From: Bryobacterales bacterium
GTDB lineage: Bacteria; Acidobacteriota; Terriglobia; Bryobacterales; Bryobacteraceae
DNA: 7,668 nucleotides
Direction of reading: 5' to 3'
NCBI GenBank assembly: GCA_003132865.1
Contig: PKYZ01000710.1
Coordinates: forward strand, 1-7,668
A program made the translations under genes and the position numbers. Of the stretch, positions 1 to 5,055 are shown one piece after another; positions within the stretch are counted from its first letter, which is position 1, and each line of letters opens with the position of its first letter. The notes under the pieces are model-generated. The model saw only the letters and a list, made by a program, of their open reading frames with translations, made no database searches and had not been told where the DNA came from.

Positions 1-27
1 GCCTGAGAGGCCGCCGCAGGCCCATCC

Positions 28-52
28 TGACAGACCGGAGGTCTGCCCCACT
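28..52 (-). repeat. Palindromic dispersed repeat, copy 1
   Basis: Arms CAGACC (31-36) and GGTCTG (40-45) flank a 3-base loop. Read on the minus strand, the element aligns over about 25 bases with the element at 2868-2893, with a one-base gap. The two stem differences, A/T in place of G/C, change both partners of a base pair, so pairing is kept. It begins immediately 3' of the stop codon of the zinc-ribbon gene and could also act as a weak 3' hairpin. There is no U-run, so it is not called a terminator. Confidence 0.6.
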
Positions 53-409
53 CTATCTGGAAATCACACGAGTCTTATGAAACAATTCGTCGGTGCTCAC
101 GAAGTAGACCTGGCCGTCAAAGTGGAAGGCGGCCAGCCGCTCCGGCCCCAAATGGATCTCGGTCAACCGTGCGCCCACCGGAATCTGCCGCGGATCGCCG
201 GCCAGATCCAGGGCTGGAAAGACCTCGGCGGTTTCCCGGATTTCTCCCGGCGGGGCGCTCCGCTTTTCGTTGAAGAAGGTCCAGATGGCGTCGGCGCACC
301 GGGTGGGGCATGCGGGGAGGGTCTCACCCGCGTTCACCGGGATCATCAAGCCGCACGTCGTGCAGCGATAGAGACCGGAATGCGCTACCTGCTCTTTTAC
401 CCTATACAA
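53..409 (-). CDS. Small zinc-ribbon protein of unknown function
   Basis: This is a 118-residue protein that I cannot assign to a named family. Residues 14-38 form a putative zinc ribbon: Y-R-C16-x2-C19 with a Gly next to it, then C34-x3-C38. The rest is a mixed region with a beta-strand-like end (FHFDGQVYFVSTDELF). There is no signal peptide or membrane segment, so it is probably cytoplasmic. The start codon is TTG at 407-409; a GGGGAG ribosome-binding sequence lies just upstream with a rather short spacing. No ATG gives a better start, since the next Met (residue 22) would cut the zinc motif. It lies 69 bp downstream of the DUF4097 gene on the same strand and could be the last gene of that unit. 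A role in metal binding or nucleic-acid contact is only a guess. The gene is likely real because the cysteine pattern is coherent. Confidence 0.7.
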   Translation of the reverse strand: MYRVKEQVAHSGLYRCTTCGLMIPVNAGETLPACPTRCADAIWTFFNEKRSAPPGEIRETAEVFPALDLAGDPRQIPVGARLTEIHLGPERLAAFHFDGQVYFVSTDELFHKTRVISR

Positions 410-421
410 AAGCTCCCCTGG

Positions 422-430
422 CCCCCCCCC
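422..430. repeat. C9/G9 homopolymer tract in the leader of the zinc-ribbon gene
   Basis: Nine consecutive C on the plus strand (G9 in the mRNA sense) lie directly before the GGGGAG ribosome-binding site of the TTG-started gene at 409. Such tracts are prone to slippage and to sequencing error. The remainder of the 410-478 gap shows no convincing promoter or terminator. Confidence 0.6.
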
Positions 431-478
431 AGTTGACGCAAGGAAACCTTAGACTATCAGAATAAACTCGCCGTGTCT

Positions 479-1882
479 CTATGTTTCGGTTTTCTCCGGC
501 TTCTCCGGCTTCTCCGGTTTTTCCGGTTTCTCGGTGTCCTCGGTTTCGGAACCGGCCTTGCGCACCGTAACGGTGCCCCGCTCGGTGACCACATGGATGG
601 CGGCGCCTTGCCCGACAGTCCCCTTCAATGACGACGAGCGTCCATCGGTTTCCTTCTGAATGGGCGAACCGAAGTCGTTCACGGCCTCGCCGTGGTCCGT
701 GGTGGCCACCAATTGGAAGGGGGCTTTGTCCGGCAGCACCAGGCTGATCTGCCCGCTGCGGGACCGCGCATCGATCTTGGCTAGCGGCAGGCGCTTGGGC
801 TGCAGTTCGATATCGCCGCGATCGGTCTCCAGCTCCAGCGAGTTGGTGAAGTCTTCGATCTTCACATCCTTGGACTTGGTCACCAGATGCACGGGCCCCA
901 CCAGGTTATTGCCGGTCAGCTCTCCCAGGTCCATGCTGATCTGGCCGGGCAGCGCCACCAGGCGCAGATCCGTGTTGGGCGATTCGAAATGCAGCGGCTT
1001 GGCCAGGTTCTTGAACTCCAGGTTGCCCGAATAGGAGCCGTTGATGGTCACCTCTCCGGCGATGTTTTCCAGCTCGATATCCGAGCCTTTGCCCTGTAAA
1101 TCCAGTTTGCCCTTCAGATCCGCCGCGCGGATCAGGTCGCTGCGCTGCAGCTCGACGCGCGCGTCGCCGCCGATTTTGTTCAGGCGCACATCGCCGCGAT
1201 CGGCCTGCAGCTCCACGCTGCCGTTCACTTCGCTGACGTCGTAGTCGCCATAGCTGCCGTGCACTTCCACGCTGACGCGGCTGGGAACGGTGATCTCCAG
1301 ATCTTCAGAGATCTTGCCGCTGGTGGGGTTGTGGTCCTGGTTGGTGCGTACAGTGATGGTGTTTCCTTGCGCCACGATCTCCAGCGGCGTACTCTGGTTG
1401 CCGCGGTCCGCCTCGGTTTGATTGATGGCCTGGATGGTCTTCCGTCCGGTCACTTTGACATCGGTGGTGTCGGCGCCGATGACTTTCAGGTTGCCGCGGT
1501 TATTCTCGAAGACCACCCGGGTGACGTTGCCTACGGGCTTCTGGTCGCCGACATTGTAATCGTAGTGCTCGCCGAAAGCTTCCCATGCGGGCCGGAAGTG
1601 CACGCCGTGGTTATGCGCCTCGAAGGCTCCCCAGCCGATGAAGCAGATGAAAACGATCAGCACCACTTCCCCGCCGGTGAAGCCGGATGCGTTTTGCAGG
1701 CTGCCGCGGAAATAATCCACCAGCACTTCCACCAGGCGCAGCGAGCCCCAGGCGATCAGCATAAACGGCCAGTACTGCGACAGCAGGTCGAAGAGCTCGA
1801 TATCCGGCCGGAGATTGTAAATGAGGAAACCGGCGCCGAGCAGGATCAGCAGGATCGGGCCGGTCACCGAGCGGCGTCTCAT
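479..1882 (-). CDS. DUF4097-type putative adhesin with N-terminal LiaF-like membrane module
   Basis: This 467-residue membrane protein has three N-terminal hydrophobic segments (about 8-26, 37-57 and 71-87). The first two form the LiaI/LiaF-like module, with G-P-I-L-L-I-L-L-G and later Y-W-P-F-M-L-I-A-W-G. From about 115 to 440 there is a long run of short beta-strand repeats rich in G-D-I-x-L / G-x-V-x-I patterns, typical of DUF4097 beta-solenoid-like domains and probably outside the membrane. The tail is low-complexity, ending EKPEKPEKPEKPEKTET. The start at 1882 is chosen over an upstream in-frame Met (1990). It has GGGAGG six bases before the ATG, and the ATG overlaps the preceding stop as ATGA (1879-1882), a sign of translational coupling. 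The upstream 36 codons are antisense-like sequence of the previous gene. In LiaF-type systems such proteins work with envelope-stress regulators; a sensor or surface role here is inferred from the upstream sigma/anti-sigma pair. Confidence 0.85.
   Translation of the reverse strand: MRRRSVTGPILLILLGAGFLIYNLRPDIELFDLLSQYWPFMLIAWGSLRLVEVLVDYFRGSLQNASGFTGGEVVLIVFICFIGWGAFEAHNHGVHFRPAWEAFGEHYDYNVGDQKPVGNVTRVVFENNRGNLKVIGADTTDVKVTGRKTIQAINQTEADRGNQSTPLEIVAQGNTITVRTNQDHNPTSGKISEDLEITVPSRVSVEVHGSYGDYDVSEVNGSVELQADRGDVRLNKIGGDARVELQRSDLIRAADLKGKLDLQGKGSDIELENIAGEVTINGSYSGNLEFKNLAKPLHFESPNTDLRLVALPGQISMDLGELTGNNLVGPVHLVTKSKDVKIEDFTNSLELETDRGDIELQPKRLPLAKIDARSRSGQISLVLPDKAPFQLVATTDHGEAVNDFGSPIQKETDGRSSSLKGTVGQGAAIHVVTERGTVTVRKAGSETEDTEKPEKPEKPEKPEKTET
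492..527 (-). repeat. Four 9-bp tandem units coding for Glu-Lys-Pro repeats
   Basis: The 9-base unit TTCTCCGGC (plus strand) is present four times with third-position variation, in frame with the DUF4097 gene. It codes for the repeated Pro-Glu-Lys triplets at the C-terminus. Copy number could vary between strains without breaking the frame. Confidence 0.8.
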
Positions 1883-2103
1883 CGCGCGCCTCCCGCTCCG
1901 GTCCCAGATGGGGGCGCCCCTGCGGGTGGGCTTCCAGTTGTGCGTCCCAGCAGGCTCAACAGTCCGAACACGATCAGCAGCACGGGCCAAGTCTGATGGA
2001 AGCCGTAATTCGTAAAGTTGTTGAGGGCGAACAGCGTGCCCAGCGTGATCAGGGTCACGGGCCAGCGAACGGCCCGGAGCAAGTTGGCATCATTGGCGTT
2101 CAT
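1879..2103 (-). CDS. Small two-helix membrane protein, LiaI/LiaF-like (DUF5668-type)
   Basis: This 74-residue protein is little more than one membrane module. Helix 1 spans about 13-29 (RWPVTLITLGTLFAL) and helix 2 about 39-53 (WPVLLIVFGLLSLLG), separated by a short Asn-rich loop and followed by a Pro/Gly/Ala-rich tail. The W-P-x-L-L-I-x-x-G pattern matches the modules in both neighbouring genes. The ATG at 2103 has GAGGT six bases upstream and lies inside the end of the B-box gene (14-bp overlap). Its TGA overlaps the next ATG. This spacing makes co-translation of all three genes likely. By analogy with LiaI it may act as a small membrane partner or regulator; nothing in the sequence shows a catalytic role. 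Confidence 0.8.
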   Translation of the reverse strand: MNANDANLLRAVRWPVTLITLGTLFALNNFTNYGFHQTWPVLLIVFGLLSLLGRTTGSPPAGAPPSGTGAGGAR

Positions 2104-2815
2104 GGCGCACCTCTTGCCGCACCGGATTGTCGCCGGCCACCCGCACGTAGAGCATGTAGGCGCCCGTCAGAATCAGCAGAATGGGCCAGTATCGCAACAG
2201 GTAGCGGAGCTGGATGACATCCGTGGTGCTGAGCAGCAGCAGCACGCCCAGCCCGATAAGGGTAATGGCGCCGACCGGAAACCCGCTGCGGCGGCCATGC
2301 ACATCCAGAATGCTGGAGAACTCGTCCACCGGCTCGCCGGCGCGGCGCTTGCGCGCGGTGTGATAGGCCTCCAGCGCCATGTACATGACCCACACGCCGA
2401 TCAGGATGCCGAAGAGCGGTTCCAGGTCGCCCGCCGTGCCGGAACTGGTGATCGAGACCAGCAGCCCGAAGACGATGGCGTGCACCAGGCCCTTGGCATA
2501 TTGGCCGTTATAGATGGCGCCCACTCCGGGAATAAAGCCCAGCAGGCAGGCGAGGCCCGGAGACACGTCGCCCGTGGCAATGGATCCAGGGGGGAGTGGA
2601 GGGGCGACGGAGGGGGCACCGCTCCCTGACGGACCAAGAGGGTACCCCGGCTCGGTAACGGGGGGCCCCCCTGGGCCCGGCGCGGCGGCGGCCGGCGCGT
2701 GCTCGTCGCAGAAGATGGTACCTTGCGCGGTGCGCTTGCAGTCGTTGCACAGCGCCTTGCCACAGGCGCGGCAATAGGCGACGGCGGGCGTTTCAGAATG
2801 GTTAAAGCAGTTCAT
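2090..2815 (-). CDS. B-box-type zinc finger membrane protein with TM2-like and LiaF-like segments
   Basis: This is a 241-residue multi-domain protein. Residues 3-39 hold a B-box-like zinc finger: C3-x2-H6, C15-x2-C18, C23-x2-C26, C36-x2-H39. A Pro/Gly/Ala-rich linker follows (about 40-85). Next is a hydrophobic region (about 87-155) with G-F-I-P-G-V-G-A-I-Y-N-G-Q, resembling TM2-like membrane proteins. The C-terminal module (about 179-227) has L-I-G-L-G and Y-W-P-I-L-L-I-L-T-G, as in the two following genes. The finger is probably cytoplasmic because no signal peptide precedes it. The ATG at 2815 has AAGGGG eight bases upstream. It lies 50 bp after the anti-sigma gene and overlaps the next gene by 14 bp. 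Known prokaryotic B-box-like fingers are assumed to mediate protein contact; a signalling or scaffold role at the membrane is inference. Confidence 0.85.
   Translation of the reverse strand: MNCFNHSETPAVAYCRACGKALCNDCKRTAQGTIFCDEHAPAAAAPGPGGPPVTEPGYPLGPSGSGAPSVAPPLPPGSIATGDVSPGLACLLGFIPGVGAIYNGQYAKGLVHAIVFGLLVSITSSGTAGDLEPLFGILIGVWVMYMALEAYHTARKRRAGEPVDEFSSILDVHGRRSGFPVGAITLIGLGVLLLLSTTDVIQLRYLLRYWPILLILTGAYMLYVRVAGDNPVRQEVRHERQ
2619..2660. repeat. Interrupted partial copy of the 2837-2865 sequence inside the linker-coding region
   Basis: The blocks CCGCTCCCTGACGG (2619-2632) and GGCTCGGTAAC (2649-2659) match the blocks of 2837-2865 with single substitutions. Here they are separated by about 16 bases rather than 4. 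The copy lies in the Pro/Gly-rich linker of the B-box protein, next to a perfect GGGGGCCCCC palindrome (2661-2670). It may be a decayed repeat insertion absorbed into the coding sequence, or chance similarity in GC-rich DNA. Confidence 0.35.
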
Positions 2816-2836
2816 AACGGTTTCCCCTTAACGTTT

Positions 2837-2865
2837 CCGCTCCCTTACGGTCGCGGCTCGGCAAC
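2837..2865. repeat. Intergenic repeat-like sequence CCGCTCCCTTACGG...GGCTCGGCAAC
   Basis: This sequence fills most of the 50-bp gap between the anti-sigma stop and the B-box ribosome-binding site. It resembles, from memory, a sequence frequent between genes of Solibacter-type Acidobacteria. A split copy is seen at 2619-2660. It directly abuts palindromic repeat copy 2. Confidence 0.4.
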
Positions 2866-3489
2866 TCAGTGGGACAGGCCTCCTGGCCTGTCATCCGTTC
2901 CCTTGACCGGCAGCCGGTGCGTGTCCGGACTACGGCCTGATTTCTCCGTATCCGCCGCCGGCTTTGGTTCTTCTTCCTGTTGCTGCTGCCAGTCGTGCAG
3001 CTTGGATTGAATCTGGTAAACGACCTTGAGACTCTCGTAAAACTTTACGGTGCGCTGCCAACCGCGGTACACGCGGTCTTCGAGCGAAGACCAAACCTGA
3101 GCCGGCGCGAGGTCCGCCGCGCGCAACTGGCGCGCCGGCGTTACGAACCGCGCCAGCATGGCGAACGACAGGATGGTCATGGCCATTCCCATGGCGAAGC
3201 GCGGCTGCAAAATCGGGTGCAGCGCCTTGCGGAACCAGTGCTTTAGGCCGGTGGTAGCCGTCTTGGCATTTACCCAGGGAGCATGGAACAGCAGCCGGGT
3301 CATCAACTCCGGCGGCGGCTCCACCTCGGCCGCGCGCTCCATGAATCCCACGGCGGCGGCTGCATCCCGCGCCAGCTCTGCGCAATTCCGGCAGCCGGCC
3401 AGATGCTGCTCGAGCGTAGTTCTGGCGTCCGGCCCCAACGTGCCGTCAACGTAGTCGCAGATGAGAATTTCCAATTCCGCGCACGTCAT
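2866..3489 (-). CDS. Membrane-bound zinc-finger anti-sigma factor
   Basis: This 207-residue protein is the probable partner of the upstream ECF sigma factor, holding it inactive at the membrane. Residues 1-40 form a ZAS/zf-HC2 domain with C3 and H29-x3-C33-x2-C36. A linker with E-P-P-P-E-L follows, as is common in this family. One transmembrane helix lies at about 97-116 (RFAMGMAMTILSFAMLARFV). The roughly 90-residue C-terminal part is probably outside and has a Gln/Glu-rich stretch (WQQQQEEE, about 167-174). The ATG at 3489 overlaps the sigma stop as ATGA (3486-3489), and AAGG lies seven bases upstream, so the two are translationally coupled. The last residues, D-R-P-G-G-L-S-H, and the TGA are encoded by palindromic repeat copy 2. 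The native C-terminus may therefore have been replaced. The signal sensed is unknown. Confidence 0.9.
   Translation of the reverse strand: MTCAELEILICDYVDGTLGPDARTTLEQHLAGCRNCAELARDAAAAVGFMERAAEVEPPPELMTRLLFHAPWVNAKTATTGLKHWFRKALHPILQPRFAMGMAMTILSFAMLARFVTPARQLRAADLAPAQVWSSLEDRVYRGWQRTVKFYESLKVVYQIQSKLHDWQQQQEEEPKPAADTEKSGRSPDTHRLPVKGTDDRPGGLSH
2868..2893 (+). repeat. Palindromic dispersed repeat, copy 2 (overlaps anti-sigma 3' end)
   Basis: Arms GACAGGCC (2873-2880) and GGCCTGTC (2885-2892) flank a TCCT loop, preceded by AGTGG. It aligns with copy 1 (28-52, opposite strand) with compensatory stem changes. It lies inside the end of the anti-sigma reading frame and supplies part of its stop codon. 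Confidence 0.65.
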
Positions 3490-4139
3490 ACCAGTACCTT
3501 CTGCCTTCGCAAAACACGGGCCAATTCGGCCCGGCCCCGGTTCAGCCGGGACTTCACGGTTCCCTCCGGGATACGCAGGATCTCGGCGATCTCCCGGTAC
3601 TCCAAATCCTGCAAGTCGCGCAAGATGACCGCCTCGCGCAACTCCGGCGAGAGCTTCTGCAAGCCCGCCTGCAAAATCTCGCTGGCCTCGCGGCCGACCA
3701 CCATGCTTTCGGGCCTGGAAGCCGCCGAGACCGATTCCTCGATCCTGGGAAGCTGCTCTTCAATCGAATCCGTGAGACGCTCCTGGCGCGTGCGCCGGTA
3801 ATTATCGATCAGCAAATTGCGCGTCAGCCGCGCCAGCCAGGTTGTAAAAGCGCCTTCCGTCGCCCGGAACGTTTTCAGCGTCCGGTAGACGCGCAAGAAC
3901 ACCTCCTGGGTGAGATCCTGCGCCTCGCCGTCCTTCCCGGTAAAGCGATAGCAAAGCCCATAAACGCGGCGGGTGTGGGTTCTGACCAAACCCTCCCAGG
4001 CGGCTTCGTCGCCGCTCAAGCACCGCTCCACAAGGCTGTGATCGAGGTCCAAACTCTGTTTTATCCAATATTGGCCGCCGCTGTCCGTTCTTTCTTGAAA
4101 CGGAGCGCCCGAAACCATCGCCAGGGCCGCGGCCGCCAT
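3486..4139 (-). CDS. ECF-family RNA polymerase sigma factor
   Basis: This is a 217-residue sigma factor of the sigma-70 extracytoplasmic-function type. The sigma-2 region lies at about 50-117. It includes D-L-T-Q-E-V-F (75-81), the core-binding 2.2 segment, and F-T-T-W-L-A-R-L-T-R-N-L-L-I-D-N-Y-R-R, the -10 recognition helix. After a variable linker, the sigma-4 region (about 157-211) carries L-S-P-E-L-R-E-A-V-I-L-R-D and the helix-turn-helix E-I-A-E-I-L-R-I-P-E-G-T-V-K-S-R-L. There is no large C-terminal extension. The ATG at 4139 is chosen because GAGG lies five bases upstream within a purine-rich run. A longer ORF (to 4214) reads through a palindromic repeat and lacks family similarity there. 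It is coupled to the anti-sigma gene by ATGA. A candidate autoregulated promoter lies at 4234-4258. The ECF subgroup is not determined. Confidence 0.93.
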   Translation of the reverse strand: MAAAALAMVSGAPFQERTDSGGQYWIKQSLDLDHSLVERCLSGDEAAWEGLVRTHTRRVYGLCYRFTGKDGEAQDLTQEVFLRVYRTLKTFRATEGAFTTWLARLTRNLLIDNYRRTRQERLTDSIEEQLPRIEESVSAASRPESMVVGREASEILQAGLQKLSPELREAVILRDLQDLEYREIAEILRIPEGTVKSRLNRGRAELARVLRRQKVLV

Positions 4140-4170
4140 AATCGCCTCGTATCCTCCTCCTCGGTGCCAA

Positions 4171-4192
4171 CACAGGCTGAAGCCTGTGCTAC
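4171..4192 (-). repeat. Palindromic dispersed repeat, copy 3, in the sigma gene leader
   Basis: CACAGGCT (4171-4178) and AGCCTGTG (4181-4188) form a perfect 8-bp stem with a 2-base loop. On the minus strand the element reads GTAGCACAGGC..., resembling the GTGGGACAGGC start of copy 2. The palindrome sits 32 bp upstream of the sigma ATG, probably in the untranslated leader. It resembles, from memory, palindromes common between genes in Solibacter-type genomes. Confidence 0.55.
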
Positions 4193-4233
4193 CCTGCCGG
4201 CGTATCGTCTTCATCCGGCTTACACTTAAAGAA

Positions 4234-4258
4234 ACGAGGCATTATCATGATAGGTTCA
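4234..4258 (-). promoter_or_regulatory. Candidate ECF-type promoter of the sigma/anti-sigma operon
   Basis: On the minus strand, TGAACC (GAACC at 4257-4253) is followed by a 16-base spacer and CGT (4236-4234). This layout is typical of ECF promoters (GAAC-type -35, CGT-type -10). Transcription would start near 4226, about 87 bases before the sigma ATG. The perfect palindrome TATCATGATA (4243-4252) fills part of the spacer and could bind a second regulator. Autoregulation is inferred from the motif alone. Confidence 0.4.
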
Positions 4259-4279
4259 TTTTTTCCCGGAAGCTAGGGG

Positions 4280-4326
4280 GCCGCGCTCCGCGCGGCGGTG
4301 CTGGGTTCTGGGTGCTGGGTGCTGGG
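4280..4326. repeat. GC hairpin and 7-bp tandem repeat in the intergenic region
   Basis: GCCGCG (4280-4285) pairs with CGCGGC (4291-4296) around a 5-base loop. Directly beyond it are four head-to-tail 7-base units of TGCTGGG (4299-4326), the second reading TTCTGGG. No coding role is seen. From 4327 to 4494 I see no recognisable gene, RNA or promoter in either direction. Confidence 0.6.
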
Positions 4327-4494
4327 TGTTTAGCGGGGCGGGGTGGTTGGTTTGGCTGCAAAAAAGCCGCGGCGGGCAGCAGCAGTGGTATTCATGCCCC
4401 CGGAGCGGCCTGCCTCGGTTGCGACAGCGTCCCGGGGGGCGTCCGGTGCTCGATCCATGTGGCGCCGGACGCTGCTGGACTCGGCGAAGAAGCT

Positions 4495-4593
4495 TTAGGG
4501 CCGCACTAGGAAGGCTGTGTTGGTCGACAGGGTGCCGCTGGGTGTAGCCACCTGGACCGTGCCGGTGGTCGCGGCGGCTGCGGATATTGAAAA
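4495..4593 (-). pseudogene. C-terminal remnant of an IPT/TIG-like protein gene
   Basis: The minus strand encodes S-A-A-A-A-T-T-G-T-V-Q-V-A-T-P-S-G-T-L-S-T-N, then T-A-F-L-V-R-P and TAA (4495-4497). This is the typical last half of an IPT/TIG immunoglobulin-like domain (A-x-T-G-x-V-x-V-x-T-P-x-G-T ... F-x-V), and such domains end many secreted proteins in Acidobacteriota. Upstream of about 4593 the reading frame loses this character: it runs into repeat-like AGAAGACAGAAG sequence and then antisense of the PadR gene. There is no start codon of its own. It is best read as the stump of a deleted or interrupted gene. The call rests on the residue pattern only. Confidence 0.5.
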
Positions 4594-4682
4594 TACACGA
4601 CTTAACTGGAAGTCACAGACCAGAAGACAGAAGTAAGAATCGCGGCGCAATCGCCCGGCCTTCCGGCTTCTGGTTCCTCGAC

Positions 4683-5054
4683 TCAACCCTCTTTGGCAGG
4701 CCACATGATCTGTGCAATCGCGCCGGTCAATTGCTTCCATTTCGATTCCTCCGCCACGAGTTGCTTCTTGCCGGCCGGCGTGAGCCGGTAGTATTTGAAT
4801 TCCCGCTTTAGATCCTTCCCGGCGCTCTCCCACTTGGCCCCAATCCAGCCTTTGCGTTCGAGCCGGTGCAGGGCGGGATAGAGCGATCCGTGCTCGACTT
4901 GAAGCAGGTCGTCGGTCGTTCGTTGGATGTGTTTCGCGATTTGATGCCCGTGCGCGGGGCCGAACAGCAACGTACGCAGGATCAACATGTCCAGCGTTCC
5001 TTGCAGCAGTTCGATTCGCCCGGAGGATTCTTTGCGCATAGCGCTAGTAGACAT
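4683..5054 (-). CDS. PadR-family transcriptional regulator
   Basis: This is a 123-residue cytoplasmic DNA-binding protein. Residues 14-100 form the PadR winged helix: [15 protein letters not shown], then G-H-Q-I-A-K-H-I, the recognition region with [16 protein letters not shown] (55-70), and the wing with [18 protein letters not shown] short C-terminal helix follows; the long dimerisation domain of classical PadR is absent, as in the short PadR-s2 type. The ATG at 5054 has AGGG five bases upstream; a second ATG (5039) lacks a ribosome-binding site. In Acidobacteriota, regulators of this type commonly precede MacB-like ABC transporter permease genes. None is present here, and the downstream side is decayed DNA. 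It starts one base after the ancestral stop of the TPR gene, so it was probably its operon partner. Confidence 0.9.
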   Translation of the reverse strand: MSTSAMRKESSGRIELLQGTLDMLILRTLLFGPAHGHQIAKHIQRTTDDLLQVEHGSLYPALHRLERKGWIGAKWESAGKDLKREFKYYRLTPAGKKQLVAEESKWKQLTGAIAQIMWPAKEG

Positions 5055-5055
5055 T

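Noticed and set aside
1883..1990. Upstream extension of the DUF4097 protein (36 more codons).
   Set aside because: It overlaps the preceding gene in another frame, has no membrane-protein character and lacks a ribosome-binding site. The ATG at 1882 has GGGAGG and an ATGA overlap.
1259..1996. Plus-strand ORF of 245 codons opposite the DUF4097 gene.
   Set aside because: It is rich in His, Gln and Asp with no domain and mirrors the coding strand of a well-supported gene. It is a shadow frame.
4299..4326. CRISPR-like or iteron array.
   Set aside because: Only four 7-bp units with no spacers and no replication gene nearby. It is a simple tandem repeat.
4327..4497. Plus-strand open frame ending M-W-R-R-T-L-L-D-S-A-K-K-L before a TAG at 4496-4498.
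   Set aside because: No ribosome-binding site, no similarity I recognise, and GC-driven open frames are common here. Not supported as a gene.
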